Assembly (NCBI RefSeq): GCF_000485595.1
Contig: NW_014577275.1
Coordinates: forward strand, 327,678-373,235
DNA from: Priapulus caudatus
Taxonomy: Eukaryota; Priapulida; Priapulimorpha; Priapulimorphida; Priapulidae
Direction of reading: 5' to 3'
DNA: 45,558 nt
In this document: positions 1 to 10,563 of the stretch, piece by piece
Layout: every line of letters starts with the position of its first letter
Numbering within the stretch: the stretch's first letter is position 1
Translations under genes and position numbers: made by a program
The notes under the pieces: generated by a model
Told to the model about the DNA's origin: nothing
The model's database searches: none
Seen by the model: only the letters and a program-made list of their open reading frames with translations

Positions 1-1932
1 CAGCGCTGATTGAGTAAATAAGACGCAGAAAAGCACTAAGGAAGACATTGTGACTGTAGTCATGTTGTCGACTAAATTTATGGTTGCAGATATAAATATC
101 CTAAAATATCAAGTTGAAATCTCAAAGATATAGCTCAAGTGTGCCTATTCTTCACCTTTTCATATCTGCCACCGTCCTTACACTTCATCCCACTCCCCAC
201 TGTAAGAGAGAGGCACATAGAGTCTGCAAAACGCGAGGTTAGACACTCGTACTGGCAGGGGATAGGAGAGTAGAAGTCAACACCACTATTACGATGCAAG
301 ACATTCAGCCCGTGGATGTTAGCCCACAGACTTAAATAAATAAACCCGGCCTGGCCTAGATGTACCTCTCTACAGCGGGGCGTCGCGAAGGGAATGTCCG
401 GTCCTGCAAATCGACCATTCTTCTGGAATATCTTGCTGGCATTCTGCTGCAATACCTGCAAGCGAAACCACACAAATGCGTCAGGACACGGGTGCTGGCC
501 AGCATGGTTTTCTGAAAATCCGCGACCAAGACGTTTGAAACAAACTCGAATCGACTCCTAGTCCGCAGGCGAGAAACAAGTGATGCGTCATGCGGCAGAT
601 GTGTCAGCCGCGATTGGCAATGATGTTGGAAAGGCCGCATCGTTGTCATCAATGTGGATTATCACTGTTTACTGCTACTTGAATGAGCCGAAAAACAACA
701 AAGCTTAAGGCGAAATCGCGGTGGTGTGCGTGCGTAATGTTGTGGTGGATGTACACGTGTTGTATTCAAGGTAGGTTAGTAATATTGTGTGTTTTGCCTG
801 CGCCGCGTGCGTGTGCATGCGTCCGTGTTGTGTGCATGGTTTGTACTCTGTTATATTGTATATGTATATATTATGTATATTTCAATATTTGTATATATGT
901 AGTACACAGTTGGTCAAAGTTCGCCTAAAAAAACAGTTGGCGCTGCGCGCAAAGTAGGTTAAACAATTACTTGCGCCAAGAGATTTTAACTGCACCTACC
1001 TCCGTTGGGCTCTCCACTGGCGTACCCTTCCCTCGTCTCGCTGTTTTTTTAGTTTATGATTTATTCTATGTCCTTCTGTGTCTTCCAGGCTATGATTACA
1101 GAGTCATTTACGGTCGTTCAAATTTGCATACAGAAGTCAAATAAAATGGGATCTGATCTTTCTACTAGCGTAAGTAGGCTGCATATCGCTGACTGTTGCG
1201 GCAGCCCGCAAAAGTTGCTACGAACATCACCTTGCATTCGTGAAAAATCAATTATGTTTCGAAAAAATCACTATACTAGCCGAATTTCGATCCCTGATAC
1301 GCACACCCACACTATATATATATATATGTGTGTATATATATATATTATAACTTGTGAGGGGGCAGCAACGCATCGATAAATTACCCGTAATCTGCCTTAT
1401 GCAACTTGCTGGCCTTGTGGCTCCCGTGCAGCGCTTGACGCGATGTCTCGACGCGCGTGTGCTTCCGTCATTGTGTTCTCCATGCAGGTAACAGCGCGTA
1501 AACACACGCCGGTATGCATTCCTGGCAACAGCATACCGGGTCTAACCTCAGCTACTCGCATGCACGCCTCCATGCCTCTCAAGTGCGGCTAAACCGGGCA
1601 ACACGTTAACCCCGACTCAGCGGTCGGCAACAGTACGAACGCCAGGCGGCAGAGGGCGCTGTCAGAACCAACCTAGTCTTGAAATTAGGTTCCTTATTAA
1701 GTCCTTCAACTACGTCCAAGTTTTCCGCGTTGCTCGGAATATCCGCGCAAATCGCGGCGATTTGCGTGAACTCGCTGGGGAAAACGCAGTTTGAAGAAGA
1801 AGAAAGAAAAAAACCTAAAAAAAAAAAAACAGAAATTTTAATTAAATAAAAACTCCTGGAAAAAAGAAGTAATAAGAAGAAAATCTTCTTAAATTCATCT
1901 GATTAACTCCTAAATAATAATTTCAGGACTAG
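1..1932. other. Unassigned AT-rich DNA
   Basis: No recognisable protein domain or RNA gene. Short open frames give low-complexity or unfamiliar peptides and I do not support any as a gene. Visible structure is limited to a TG-rich stretch near 790-920, a (TA)n/(TG)n microsatellite at about 1312-1350, and an A-rich tract at about 1797-1915. The block may be old transposon debris or intergenic DNA. Confidence 0.5.
1312..1350. repeat. TA/TG microsatellite
   Basis: Alternating TATATA, TGTGTG and TATATA runs form a short, nearly self-complementary simple repeat. Confidence 0.8.
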
Positions 1933-2016
1933 CTCTAGTAACTATAGCCCGCGGTACAGTTGCCGGCAGCCTGCGGCGACTGTACGGCGGGCTATGCCGC
2001 GCTATAGTTACTAGAG
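1933..2016. repeat. Long imperfect hairpin (foldback repeat)
   Basis: A 16-nt arm CTCTAGTAACTATAGC at 1933-1948 has an exact reverse complement at 2001-2016. Inside it a second pairing block (GTACAGTTGCCG against CGGCGACTGTAC, one mismatch) continues the stem around a short GC-rich centre. It resembles a very short foldback or MITE remnant. No target duplication was recognised, so its origin is open. Confidence 0.7.
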
Positions 2017-2928
2017 GCTAATATTTCGACCATAAATAACCGCATAGTGTGGCCTATGATCGATCTACCTCTGCATCATAGATCCGATTTTGGCATGCTA
2101 CCTCATCGAAATTTCGCATGGACATATTCGCGCTAACTGCAATGCAGTGCAATTTTCAATCATTGAATTAACATTTAGCATCTTAAGCTCAAGCCAACAT
2201 CAATTCTAAAAATAATAGCGCCTCTCGCCGATTTCAGTTGCCTAGACGAACTGGGGCAGCCCGGATATCGCGCGCGAACGCGCAACACGCCGCGCAGCGG
2301 TGACAATAAAATCTTATTCGCTGTGCCCCTATATGAAAAATTTCTTTTCCCCGCAGTGCCCTATGGGTACAGGATAAAGCCGTATAATCGGTCAATTGAG
2401 GAGTTGTGGCGAATTCGACAAGCCTTTCGACTATGCACATAGGTCGAGAAATAAATTCAAATGCTGGTAATTGGCTTGTTTGCTGCTCGGCGCGTTTCTT
2501 TTTGTCTTAGAAAAGCGAGCTTTGCATTTCTTCCGTTTCAGCGCCGCTGATTTATTCTCGTACATATGGCGTCCCATAGATGGCGCGACGAGGCCCTCTT
2601 CGAGGGATTTTCAAGGAATTTTCCACACAAGATCGGCGATTCAGCTTAGACTGCTCTGGCCGGTGGAGAGTTCCAGCACCGCTGCACTAAACTATAACTT
2701 TAAGTGTAGCGAAAGATAATTGGCTGAGTCCCGTCCAAGTCTAGCTCGAATGCGTGACGTGCGATTCTAATTATCGTAGCCATCTTAAGTACCCGTCACG
2801 TTGATTGGCTAAGCCCGTTGATTGATGTTTGTTTAACACTGAGAAATTTCCACTAGACAGTCTGCAGGCGCCGGATAACCACGCGAAAGCGCGCAAACGT
2901 TACTGGCTTACGTTACGGCTCGGCTTTA
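2017..2928. other. Unassigned DNA upstream of first LTR
   Basis: No gene or domain is recognised. The region ends in a polypurine tract directly before the first LTR, so its last part should be the 3' end of some element's internal region. Apart from the last 20 or so bases it does not resemble the internal region found downstream at 4975-6169. Confidence 0.45.
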
Positions 2929-2934
2929 CGTTTG

Positions 2935-2947
2935 AAAAGGGGAGGGA
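2935..2947 (+). promoter_or_regulatory. Polypurine tract before LTR 1
   Basis: The purine run AAAAGGGGAGGGA lies one base before the LTR start TGTAGTG. The same run occurs at 6156-6168, and a noisier one at about 10548-10560, before the other two LTRs. Known role in LTR elements: RNase H-resistant primer for plus-strand DNA synthesis. Confidence 0.75.
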
Positions 2948-4194
2948 TTGTAGTGTTTAACCCTGAGGTCAGCTGAAACGTAAACTAACCGTTCCAGCGA
3001 ACGTAAACAGAAAGTAGAACAGAAATGTAATTGGCGTATACACTGTGAGGGGATGGGCATGAGATTGTGAATAGAGCAGCATGGTGATTGGAACAATTTT
3101 AATTGTCTGAGGTATCGTGACTGTTAAGTTTAGGTTTTGCAATTTTATTAACGTGCCCTGCATTCGATGCCACTCGAACGCATTCTAAATCGTCTCTTGC
3201 TATTTTTGCACAGTTACTTGAAATTGTTACCATAATCCATACATCACTATATGTTTTAAAGCTCTCATTAATCATGAGGTACATCGTAACAATAACTTAT
3301 TATAATAGTCTATTATACTATTCTAACTGGCAGGTTTACATATTATAATGCCTACCCTAACCGCCCATTATTTCACACTGAAATATATGGCAATTAAATG
3401 ATGTCCAAAAAATGAGCAACCCATTTTAGGCAAGGTACTATTGTTCATTTGTCATTTAGAATTTGTTTATGGCACAACCTATGGGTGTCGCCGTCGAGTT
3501 AGTCATCTTAGCGGTTTCAATGAAATACAGCATGGACATTTTAGCTTGCATGCTGTTATTAGCTGCATTTAGATGCTGCATGCTAATAATTGGTACAATT
3601 GGTATAATACATTACTATAATGGTATGTTAGTCACGAGTAAATTTAAACTACGTCTTACCATAACAGATGGAAGAAATTTATCAGCCATCGTACTAACAA
3701 TAAATTGTTACCATGTGTTCATTATGGCATTATATGACCATTGCTCATATCACTGACATGCTTAAATAATTAGCGAAAAATGCTACAACACGGTCACAAT
3801 ACATTACTATATTTGTTAGTCACGAGTAGGTACATTTAAACTACTGTGGAGATTTCAGGGGGGAGTGAAGAGTTGTCGAGTTCAGGGGGGATGACGTCAT
3901 ACAACCAGAGACGAACCACCGCAACCAGAGGTGGAAAGTTTTCCTGCGAGAGGGTGGCGCCAGCCGATGTGGGAGGTCAGGGAGTTGCCCCCTCACGTAC
4001 CACGCGCGCGCCGGGGGAGAGGGTGGCGTCAGCCGAGCACGTCGCAGACAAGGGGGTACGACGCTCGTGTGTATACTGTACCACGGGGGTTGCATCACCT
4101 GTACACGTGTTAAGCGAGGGGGACAACGGCCAGGCACCCGACTCGCGCACGGGACAGGGAGGCGCCGCCTGGTTCCTACGTCACCGCGGGCTCC

Positions 4195-4202
4195 TATATA
4201 AG
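4195..4202 (+). promoter_or_regulatory. TATA box in LTR 1
   Basis: TATATAAG sits in a conserved GC-rich context, and the same motif recurs at 8278-8285 in LTR 2. It lies about 40 bp before the (ACGA)n array, so the repeat would be transcribed. Confidence 0.6.
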
Positions 4203-4243
4203 CAGCCAAGATCCAATGGTAAAGTCAGTCAGTCTTCGGACAG

Positions 4244-4420
4244 ACACGAACGAACGAACGAACGAGCACGAACGAGCAAACGAACGAACGAACGGACACG
4301 AACGAACGAACGAACGAACGAACGAACGAACGAACGGACACGAACGAACGAACGAACACGAACGCACGAACAAACGAACGAACGAACGGACGGGCGGACG
4401 AACGGACAAACGGACAATTA
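4244..4420. repeat. (ACGA)n variable tandem array in LTR 1
   Basis: ACGA/AACG tetramers are interrupted by ACGGACACG and ACGAGC variants. Translated frames give repetitive Thr-Asn-Glu-Arg on one strand and Val-Arg-Ser-Phe on the other, which is a product of the repeat and not a gene. The paralogous array at 8330-8580 is longer. Confidence 0.9.
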
Positions 4421-4784
4421 AACGAGCGAGTGAGGGAGAGAGAGAGCACGCACACACACCGTGACGTCGGAGGGAGAGCCCTGCGAGCCGGACAACGCCC
4501 GAGAAGGTATACCTTATATATACTAAGGAAGCTATAGCCGACACACGACAGGGAGACACACTGCCAACCCACGAACTCGCGCCGAGCCGCGCAGCGCACG
4601 ACTGGGAGAGACAGAGACGGCTACAATATTAACCTGTAGAATAGCTAAGAGAAGTAAACGTGTAATCGCCTAACGAGATAACGTAAACGTGGCACGAGCA
4701 ATATATATGATATGTATATATCTATACGCTATATTCGAGATACGTGCAGTGAGTGTTGTGTTATTCATGTTATCCGTATATGAT

Positions 4785-4790
4785 GAATAA
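4785..4790 (+). terminator. Poly(A) signal in LTR 1
   Basis: AATAAA lies about 590 bp after the TATA box and about 185 bp before the LTR end, the order expected for U3-R-U5. In LTR 2 the hexamer has lost one A (GAATAATCC), probably an indel. Confidence 0.5.
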
Positions 4791-4981
4791 ATCCATCAGT
4801 TGTATAAATACTATCTAAAGACTTGCGTTCATTTCACTCTGGGTTTTCCTGCTACTGCATCACCGTCCTACCTTCGCTGTATAGCAGCGAAAAATGATCC
4901 CGACACAAATAAATTCCACGTGCTAACCACAGCGCGTGGGAAAATCCAGTGTGGTCACCCCTAGGGCCACTACACGATTTT

Positions 4982-4999
4982 TGGGGGCTCGTCCGGGAT
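4982..4999 (+). promoter_or_regulatory. Primer-binding site, tRNA-Pro type
   Basis: TGGGGGCTCGTCCGGGAT is the 18-nt sequence complementary to the 3' end of tRNA-Pro, the primer used by murine leukaemia virus and other gammaretrovirus-like elements. It lies seven bases after the LTR end. A copy with two extra bases lies at 9186-9204 after LTR 2. Confidence 0.85.
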
Positions 5000-6155
5000 T
5001 TTCGCATACAATAGTAGCAGAAGAGAGTAATACCAGAGTGAAATTGTTATAGTCTAGTATAGTAATGCTGAAGGGGTCGTTGTCGTATCAGGTACTACAG
5101 ATATGTACCCGAGGTACATACATGAAGAGCAGAATAATTCCTTATAGTAACGATTAGAACTATTAGTCAGTCTACGGAAATATGAAAGTTCATGTTTAAT
5201 TTGAACCGTTTCTTACTATCTCTACTACTCTACTAATTCTCTACGACAAGTAGGGGGCCTACAGAGTTTGTTAGTAGTTAGTACAAGTACAGTAGACAGT
5301 TATAAGTTGAGTTATCCTGTTTGTGTTAGTTTGAGATTTGTAGAATTCGATTGCTTAGTTGACTGAATATAAGCCACATAGAAGCGTGTTATGCTAGTGT
5401 TAGGATGAACATCGTATTATAAAAGGCTTATAATAGCGCGTTCACACGTACCGTAAAACCCAGTTTCGAACGCGTATCTCACGGACTCCGTACGATACGC
5501 GTATAGCGTGACCTTGAGTTAAACAGTGTTCACACGTAGTTTTGGAATTTACGTACGTCGCTGTACACAAATAGTGTAATATAGTTTATGGCATTACAAA
5601 ATTGCATGTAGTCAACAACAACTGTGTGCTGTTATACGGTAACCCATTTTCGAAAACAAATTACATGTTTGTGACAGTCATTCTATACATGTCACAACCA
5701 ATTATGCCACATTTATAACTTTATGCATTAATTGGTTTAAGGATAGAGATGATGTCCAGGGGCCCGTTGTCAGAAACAAAATTAGTCTTAACAACTGTCT
5801 TAATACTAACATGTTCTCGTAGACCGTCGACAGCGCTTTGTTTCCTATTGTTATACGCGTATAGCTATAGTCGGTCGTTCACACGTCCGCTATACGCGTA
5901 TAGCTATACGAAGTACGTAGGAAACGCACTCATTTTGTCAGGATAGTGATACGCGTTTCGAACTGACATACAGGTAGAGGAATGTAGGTTTATTTTTATA
6001 ACAGTACCTGACAAAACCATGACTACTATTCCACGTTAATTATACACACAGACACTGGATTCTATATTAACCAGGGTGATTCGAACTCCGTATAAGTAAA
6101 GTTGAGTTTCTAATTTGATATTTAGCAAACGTCAAATTAAAATCATCTTCGTTTG

Positions 6156-6168
6156 AAAAGGGGAGGGA
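6156..6168 (+). promoter_or_regulatory. Polypurine tract before LTR 2
   Basis: The run AAAAGGGGAGGGA is identical to the one before LTR 1 and lies one base before TGTAGTG at 6170. Confidence 0.75.
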
Positions 6169-6555
6169 TTGTAGTGTTTAACCCTGAGGTTAGCTGAAAC
6201 GTAAACTAACCGTTCCACGAACGTAAACAGAAACGTATTGCGTATACACTGTGAGGGGATTGGCATGAGCTTGTGAATAGAGCAGCATGGTGGTTGGAAT
6301 CGATTTTATTGTGTGAGATATCGTGACTGTTCAGTTTAGGTTTTGCAATTTTATTACTTGCCCTGCATTCGATGCCACTCGACCATTCTAAATCGTCTCT
6401 TCTATTTTTCACAGTTACTTGAAATTGTTACCATAATCCATACATCACTGTATGTTTCCAAGCTCTCAATTAATCATGGTACATCGTAACAATAAATTAT
6501 TATAATAGTCTATTATACTATTCTAACTGTCAGTTATGATATTATAATGCCTACC

Positions 6556-6957
6556 CTACAAGGGATACAAAGAGAGAGAGACAGAGCCAGCAAGAGAGAG
6601 AGGGAGGGACAGAAATTGACAGACACCGCGCGCACGGGAGAGAAGCACGCAGCTACAGCAGTAGGTGTAGTCGCAACGTCAGTGGTAGTACTAGTGATAG
6701 TGTGTGGTAGTGGTAGTGTGAATGCTTTTGACTTTGCAGCAAATGATTCTCGCAAATTCGCAGATATTTGCATTGGTTGTTTTTTAACCCGTCAATGTGG
6801 GCTCTTCTTGTGTTGCAGGTGTACTTCCGAAGTCCATCTCTCTACATGATCATCTACATGTGTGATGTCATGTTCTGTATTATTTAAAAGATCCATATTG
6901 TTTCAACGGGTGTTCTTCACACAACAAAGGACAGCAGAATTACAAACATGACCCAAC
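6556..6957 (+). repeat. Shared module, copy 1 (in LTR 2)
   Basis: A block of about 400 bp is present in LTR 2, with a similar block in LTR 3, but in LTR 1 it is replaced by about 37 unrelated bases. It has a GA-rich front part and a distinctive back part including GTCAATGTGGGCTCTTCT, then TGTGTTGCAG, then CTTCCGAAG and CAGCAGAA. Related sequence lies at 29815-30110 and 32560-32850, inside the foldback-like element. The pyrimidine stretch ending in TTGCAG resembles a splice acceptor; that reading is inference. Confidence 0.65.
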
Positions 6958-7817
6958 GAAAATGATGTCACAAAAATGAGCAACCCATTTTAGCAAGGTA
7001 CTATTGTTCATTCTGTCATTTAGAATTTGTTTATGCACAACCTATGGGTGTCGCCGTCGAGTTAGTCGTCTTAGTGGTTTTCAATGAAATACAGCATGCA
7101 CATTTAGCTTGCATGCTGCTATTAGCTGCATTTAGATGCTGCATGCTAATAATTGGTACAATTGGTGGTAATACATTACTATATGGTATGTTAGTCACGA
7201 GTAAATTTAAACTACGTCTTACCATAACAGATGGAAGAAACTTTATCAGCCATCGTACTAACAATAAATTGTTACCATGTGTTCATTATGGCATTATATG
7301 ACCATTGCTCATATCACTGACATGCTTAAATAATTGGCGAAAAATGCTACAACACGGTCACAATACATTACTATATATGTTAGTCACGAGTACATTTAAA
7401 CTAGTGTGGAGATTTCAGGGGGGAGTGAAGAGTTGTCGAGTTCAGGGGGGATGACGTCATACAACCAGAGACCAACCACCGCAACAGAGGTGGAAAGTTT
7501 TCCTGCGAGAGGGTGGCGCCAGCCGATGTGGGAGGTCAGGGAGTTGCACCCTCACGTACACGCGCGCGGCGAGAGGGTGGCGCCAGCCGAGCACGTCGCA
7601 GACAAGGGGGTACGACGCTCGTGCGTATACTGTACCAAGGGGGTTGCATCACCTGTACACGTGTTAAGCGAGGGGGGACAACGGCCAGGCACCCGACTCA
7701 CGGGACGCGAGTTTTTAAACCGTAGGATGGCGACGCCAGATTGATGAATGATGCATCTCTGATTGGTACGTGCGGTCGAGGTCCTATCCCAGAAACCACC
7801 GCAGCCTACGCTCTACT

Positions 7818-7847
7818 CCCTAACCCTAACCCTAACCCTAACCCTAA
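7818..7847. repeat. Interstitial telomere repeat (CCCTAA)5
   Basis: Five perfect CCCTAA units lie inside the TIR element. They match the canonical metazoan telomere repeat. Confidence 0.9.
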
Positions 7848-8000
7848 TTAAATTTAATTAACACTAATAAATTTAATGAAATTTAAAAAAAAGATTTTAA
7901 ATTAAATTGTTGTAAATAAATCATGTAAATATTTGCGTTAATTCGGAAAAAATAGTTAAATGGATAAAGATAGAAAAAAAAAAACAAAAAAAAAAATAAA

Positions 8001-8059
8001 CAGATGGGATTCAAACTAACGCACTTTAGAGGTAACGCCAGACGCTCTACCAGCTCGCC
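8001..8059 (-). repeat. tRNA-derived SINE-like head
   Basis: Read on the minus strand, an A-box-like GAGCTGGTAGAGCG is followed about 30 nt later by a B-box-like AGTTTGAATCCC, the spacing of an internal pol III promoter. The acceptor stem is not intact, so this is a tRNA-derived fragment and not a functional tRNA. A poly(A)-like tract lies just past it in the minus-strand direction. Confidence 0.5.
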
Positions 8060-8329
8060 TATTCAGCCGTATTGAAATTATATATTATGGATGTGCCATG
8101 CATACATGCATGCATGCATCGGTGCGGTGGTTTCTGGGATAGCCTGCTGTGAGGGGTAAACCCGACGCACCAATCAGAGATGCGTGATACATCAATCCGG
8201 CGTCGCCATTATACAGTTTAAAAACTCGCGCACGGAACAGGGAGGCGCCGCCTGGATCCTACGTCACCGCGGGCTCCTATATAAGCAGCCAAGATCTAAT
8301 GGTAAAGTCAGTCAGTCTTCGGACAGACA

Positions 8330-8580
8330 CGAACGAACGAACGAGCACGAACGAGCAAACGAACGAACGAACGGACACGAACGAACGGACACGAACGAAC
8401 GAACGAACGAACGAACACGAACGAGCAAACGAACGAACGAACGAACGAACGGACACGAACGAACGAACGAACGAACACGAACGAACGAACAAACGAACGA
8501 ACAAACGAACGAACGGACACGAAAGAACGAACGAACGAACGAACGAACGGACAAACGAACGAACGAACGAACGAACGGAC
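8330..8580. repeat. (ACGA)n variable tandem array in LTR 2
   Basis: It has the same tetramer family as 4244-4420 but is about 75 bp longer, so the array length differs between paralogous LTRs. The open frames are repeat artefacts. Confidence 0.9.
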
Positions 8581-9178
8581 AATTAAAGAGCGAGTGGGGG
8601 AGAGAATGAGAGCACGCAACACACACCGTCGGAGGGAGAGCCTGCGAGCCGGGACATCGCCGCAGAAGGTATACCTTATATAATACTAAGAAGCTATGCC
8701 AGACACACGACAGGGGACACACTGCGCAACTCACGACTTCGCCCTCGCGAGGCGCGCAGCGCACGACTGGAGAGACAGAGACGTTCGAAGTAAATTAAGC
8801 CGGTGTAGAATAGGCTAAGAGGAAGTTAAACCGTGTAAAATCGCTAACGGAGATAACGTAAACGTGGCACCGAGGCCAAGTATATTCATTGTATGTATAT
8901 ATCTGATAGCGGAGTATTCGAGGTGACGTGCAGTGAGTCGTTTGGTGGTGTATTCGATGTGTATCCCGTATATGATGAATAATCCATCAGTGTGTATAAG
9001 AATAACTATCTAAAGAACTTGCGTTGTTCATGTGCACTGTAGGGTTTTCCTGCTACGGTGCATCACGTCTACCTTCGCCTGTATAGCAGGGGAAAATGAT
9101 CCGACACAAATCAAATTCCACGTGCCTAACCACCGCGCGTGGGAAATCCAGTGTGCGTCACCCCTATGGCCACTACGA

Positions 9179-10563
9179 CGATTTTTGGGGGGCTCGTTCC
9201 GGATTTTCGCATACAAAGAGTAGCAAGAATGAGAGTAAGTGACCAGAGCTGAAATTGTTATAGTCGTTTAGTGATAGTAATGTGAAGGGGGGTCGTTGTT
9301 CGTATCACGGCTTACGACAGAGTTATGCTGTACCGAGGTACATCAATGAAGAGCAGAAAATTTCCTGTATAGTAACGATTAAACTATTAGTCAGTCTACG
9401 GAACCAATAATGAAAGTTACATGTTTTAATTTGTGAACGCTTGTTTTTTACTATCTCTATCTACTCTACTAATCTCTACGACAAGTAGGGGCCTTCAGAG
9501 TTTGTTTAGTAGTTCAAGTACAACGTTACAGTAGGCAGTTTATTAAGTTGAGTTATCCTGTTTGTGTCTAGCTCTCTGAAAGATTTGTAGTGAATTCGAG
9601 TGCTTAGCTTTGACTGGATATACAGCCAGCAGGAGAGCAGTGTTATGCTAGTCGTCTAGGATTGAACCATCGGATTAAATAGGCTTAGAATGAGGCGATT
9701 CACACGTACCTGTAAAACCCAGTTTCGTACGCGTATCTACGGACTCCGTACGATAACGGCGTATTACGCTGGCTGAGTTAAAACAGTAGTTTGTGTGTGT
9801 TTTTTTCCCCGTTCCGCGTTCGTTTTTTGTTTTTCATTCCAGCTGAACGTAGTTTTGGAATTACGTACGTCGCTGACCACCCACATAGTGTAATATAGTT
9901 TATTGGCATTACATTAAATTGCATGTAGTCAACAACAACTGTGTCTGTTTATAGGCTAGCAGCATTTCTTCGAAAAAACAAATTTACATGTTTGTGACAG
10001 TCATTCTATACTCATTGTTCACACAAATCCTATTGCCAATTTCTATAACCTGTTATTGCATTTAATTGGCTTTTAAGGATAGAGATGATAGATCAGGAGA
10101 GCCGTTGTCAGAAACAAAATTAGTTCTTAACAACTGTCTAATACTAACATGTTCTCGTAGGACTCGGTTCGACAGAGCTTTCTGTTTCTATTGTTCATCA
10201 CGCGTTACTGCTATAGCGGTCGTTTCACACGTCCGCTATTATAGCGGTATAGCTATACGAAAGCTACGGGTTAGGTAACCGCACTCATTGTTAGTCAGGA
10301 TAGTGATACGCGTTTTCGGGAACTGACATACAGTGTAGAGTGAATGTTAGGTTTTTACTTTATATACAGTACTGACAAAACCATGAACCTATATTCCACG
10401 TCTAGAATTATATTCACCACAGACACTGGATTTTTATTATCTAAACCATTGTGATTCTGGAACTTCGCGTATAAGTAATAAGTTGACGGTTATCTTAAAT
10501 TTGATATTGTTAGCAGAACGGTCAACATGAAAGACATCTCTCGTTTGAAAAGGGAGAGGGTAT
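9179..10563 (+). mobile_element. Non-coding internal region 2
   Basis: This second internal region is collinear with 4975-6169. It has the primer-binding site at 9186-9204 and ends in a noisy polypurine tract before TGTAGTTG. It is about 190 bp longer, partly through scattered one-base insertions and partly a T/G-rich insertion at about 9788-9842. No coding capacity. Confidence 0.75.

Larger units (their letters stand above)
2949..4974 (+). mobile_element. LTR 1 of non-coding LTR retroelement
   Basis: This long terminal repeat of about 2.0 kb starts TGTAGTG and ends CACTACA, an exact 7-bp terminal inversion. It is preceded by a polypurine tract and followed seven bases later by a tRNA-Pro-type primer-binding site. 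U3 has a TATATAAG box at 4195-4202, and AATAAA near 4785 suggests polyadenylation, so the R region would span roughly 4220-4810 and include a variable (ACGA)n array. A second, interrupted copy lies at 6170-9178 and a truncated third starts at 10564. An open frame beginning at 3846 has a second-copy counterpart that diverges by indels, so I do not regard it as coding. Compared with LTR 2 this copy lacks a module of about 400 bp (6556-6957) and the inserted TIR element. Confidence 0.82.
4975..6169 (+). mobile_element. Non-coding internal region 1
   Basis: The 1.2 kb between LTR 1 and LTR 2 starts with the primer-binding site and ends with the polypurine tract. It has no gag, pol or env similarity and no sizeable open frame, so the element is non-autonomous, comparable to the TRIM/LARD classes. 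It contains three copies of GTTCACACGT (near 5440, 5524 and 5877) and several palindromic TACGCGTA cores with flanking TATAGC (near 5495, 5855 and 5890). Most of these recur in the second internal region. Confidence 0.75.
7707..8230. mobile_element. TIR element (MITE) inserted in LTR 2
   Basis: Terminal inverted repeats of about 100 bp begin GCGAGTTTTTAAAC (7707-7720), with the inverse at about 8216-8229. Both arms share the blocks ATGGCGACGCC, GCATCTCTGATTGGT and CTATCCCAGAAACCACCGCA. LTR 1 provides the empty site at about 4140-4155. Flanks CACGGGAC (7699-7706) and CACGGAAC (8231-8238) form an 8-bp target duplication with one mismatch, which points to the hAT superfamily or another 8-bp-duplicating group. 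The interior holds five CCCTAA telomere units, A-rich DNA and a tRNA-like head on the minus strand. It has no coding capacity. Confidence 0.78.
6170..9178 (+). mobile_element. LTR 2 (interrupted) of the same element
   Basis: This is a second LTR of about 3.0 kb beginning TGTAGTGTTTAACC and ending CACTACGA. It is collinear with LTR 1 except for two extra blocks: a module at about 6556-6957 and a TIR element at 7707-8230. It keeps the TATA box (8278-8285), the (ACGA)n array and the downstream primer site. Its 3' half carries many single-base insertions relative to LTR 1. As it serves as the 3' LTR of one unit and the 5' LTR of the next, the locus is a tandem array sharing LTRs, as produced by LTR-LTR recombination. 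Confidence 0.8.

Noticed and set aside
683-928. Cys/Val-rich 81-residue frame
   Set aside because: Falls in TG-rich low-complexity DNA with no conserved motif.
2471-2719. 82-residue frame upstream of LTR 1
   Set aside because: Begins with a hydrophobic stretch but matches no family, and has no codon or context support.
3846-4421. 191-residue open frame in LTR 1
   Set aside because: Its counterpart in LTR 2 starts the same but diverges by indels and shifts frame; no known domain. Probably non-coding LTR sequence.
4194-4599. Repetitive Thr-Asn-Glu-Arg and Val-Arg-Ser-Phe frames (also at 8184-8764)
   Set aside because: Direct translations of the (ACGA)n tetramer array in several frames on both strands.
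7818-7847. True chromosome end
   Set aside because: Only five telomere units, bounded on both sides by the arms of a TIR element within an LTR; this is interstitial.
8001-8059. Functional tRNA gene
   Set aside because: A-box- and B-box-like segments exist but no acceptor stem or plausible full cloverleaf; kept only as a tRNA-derived fragment.
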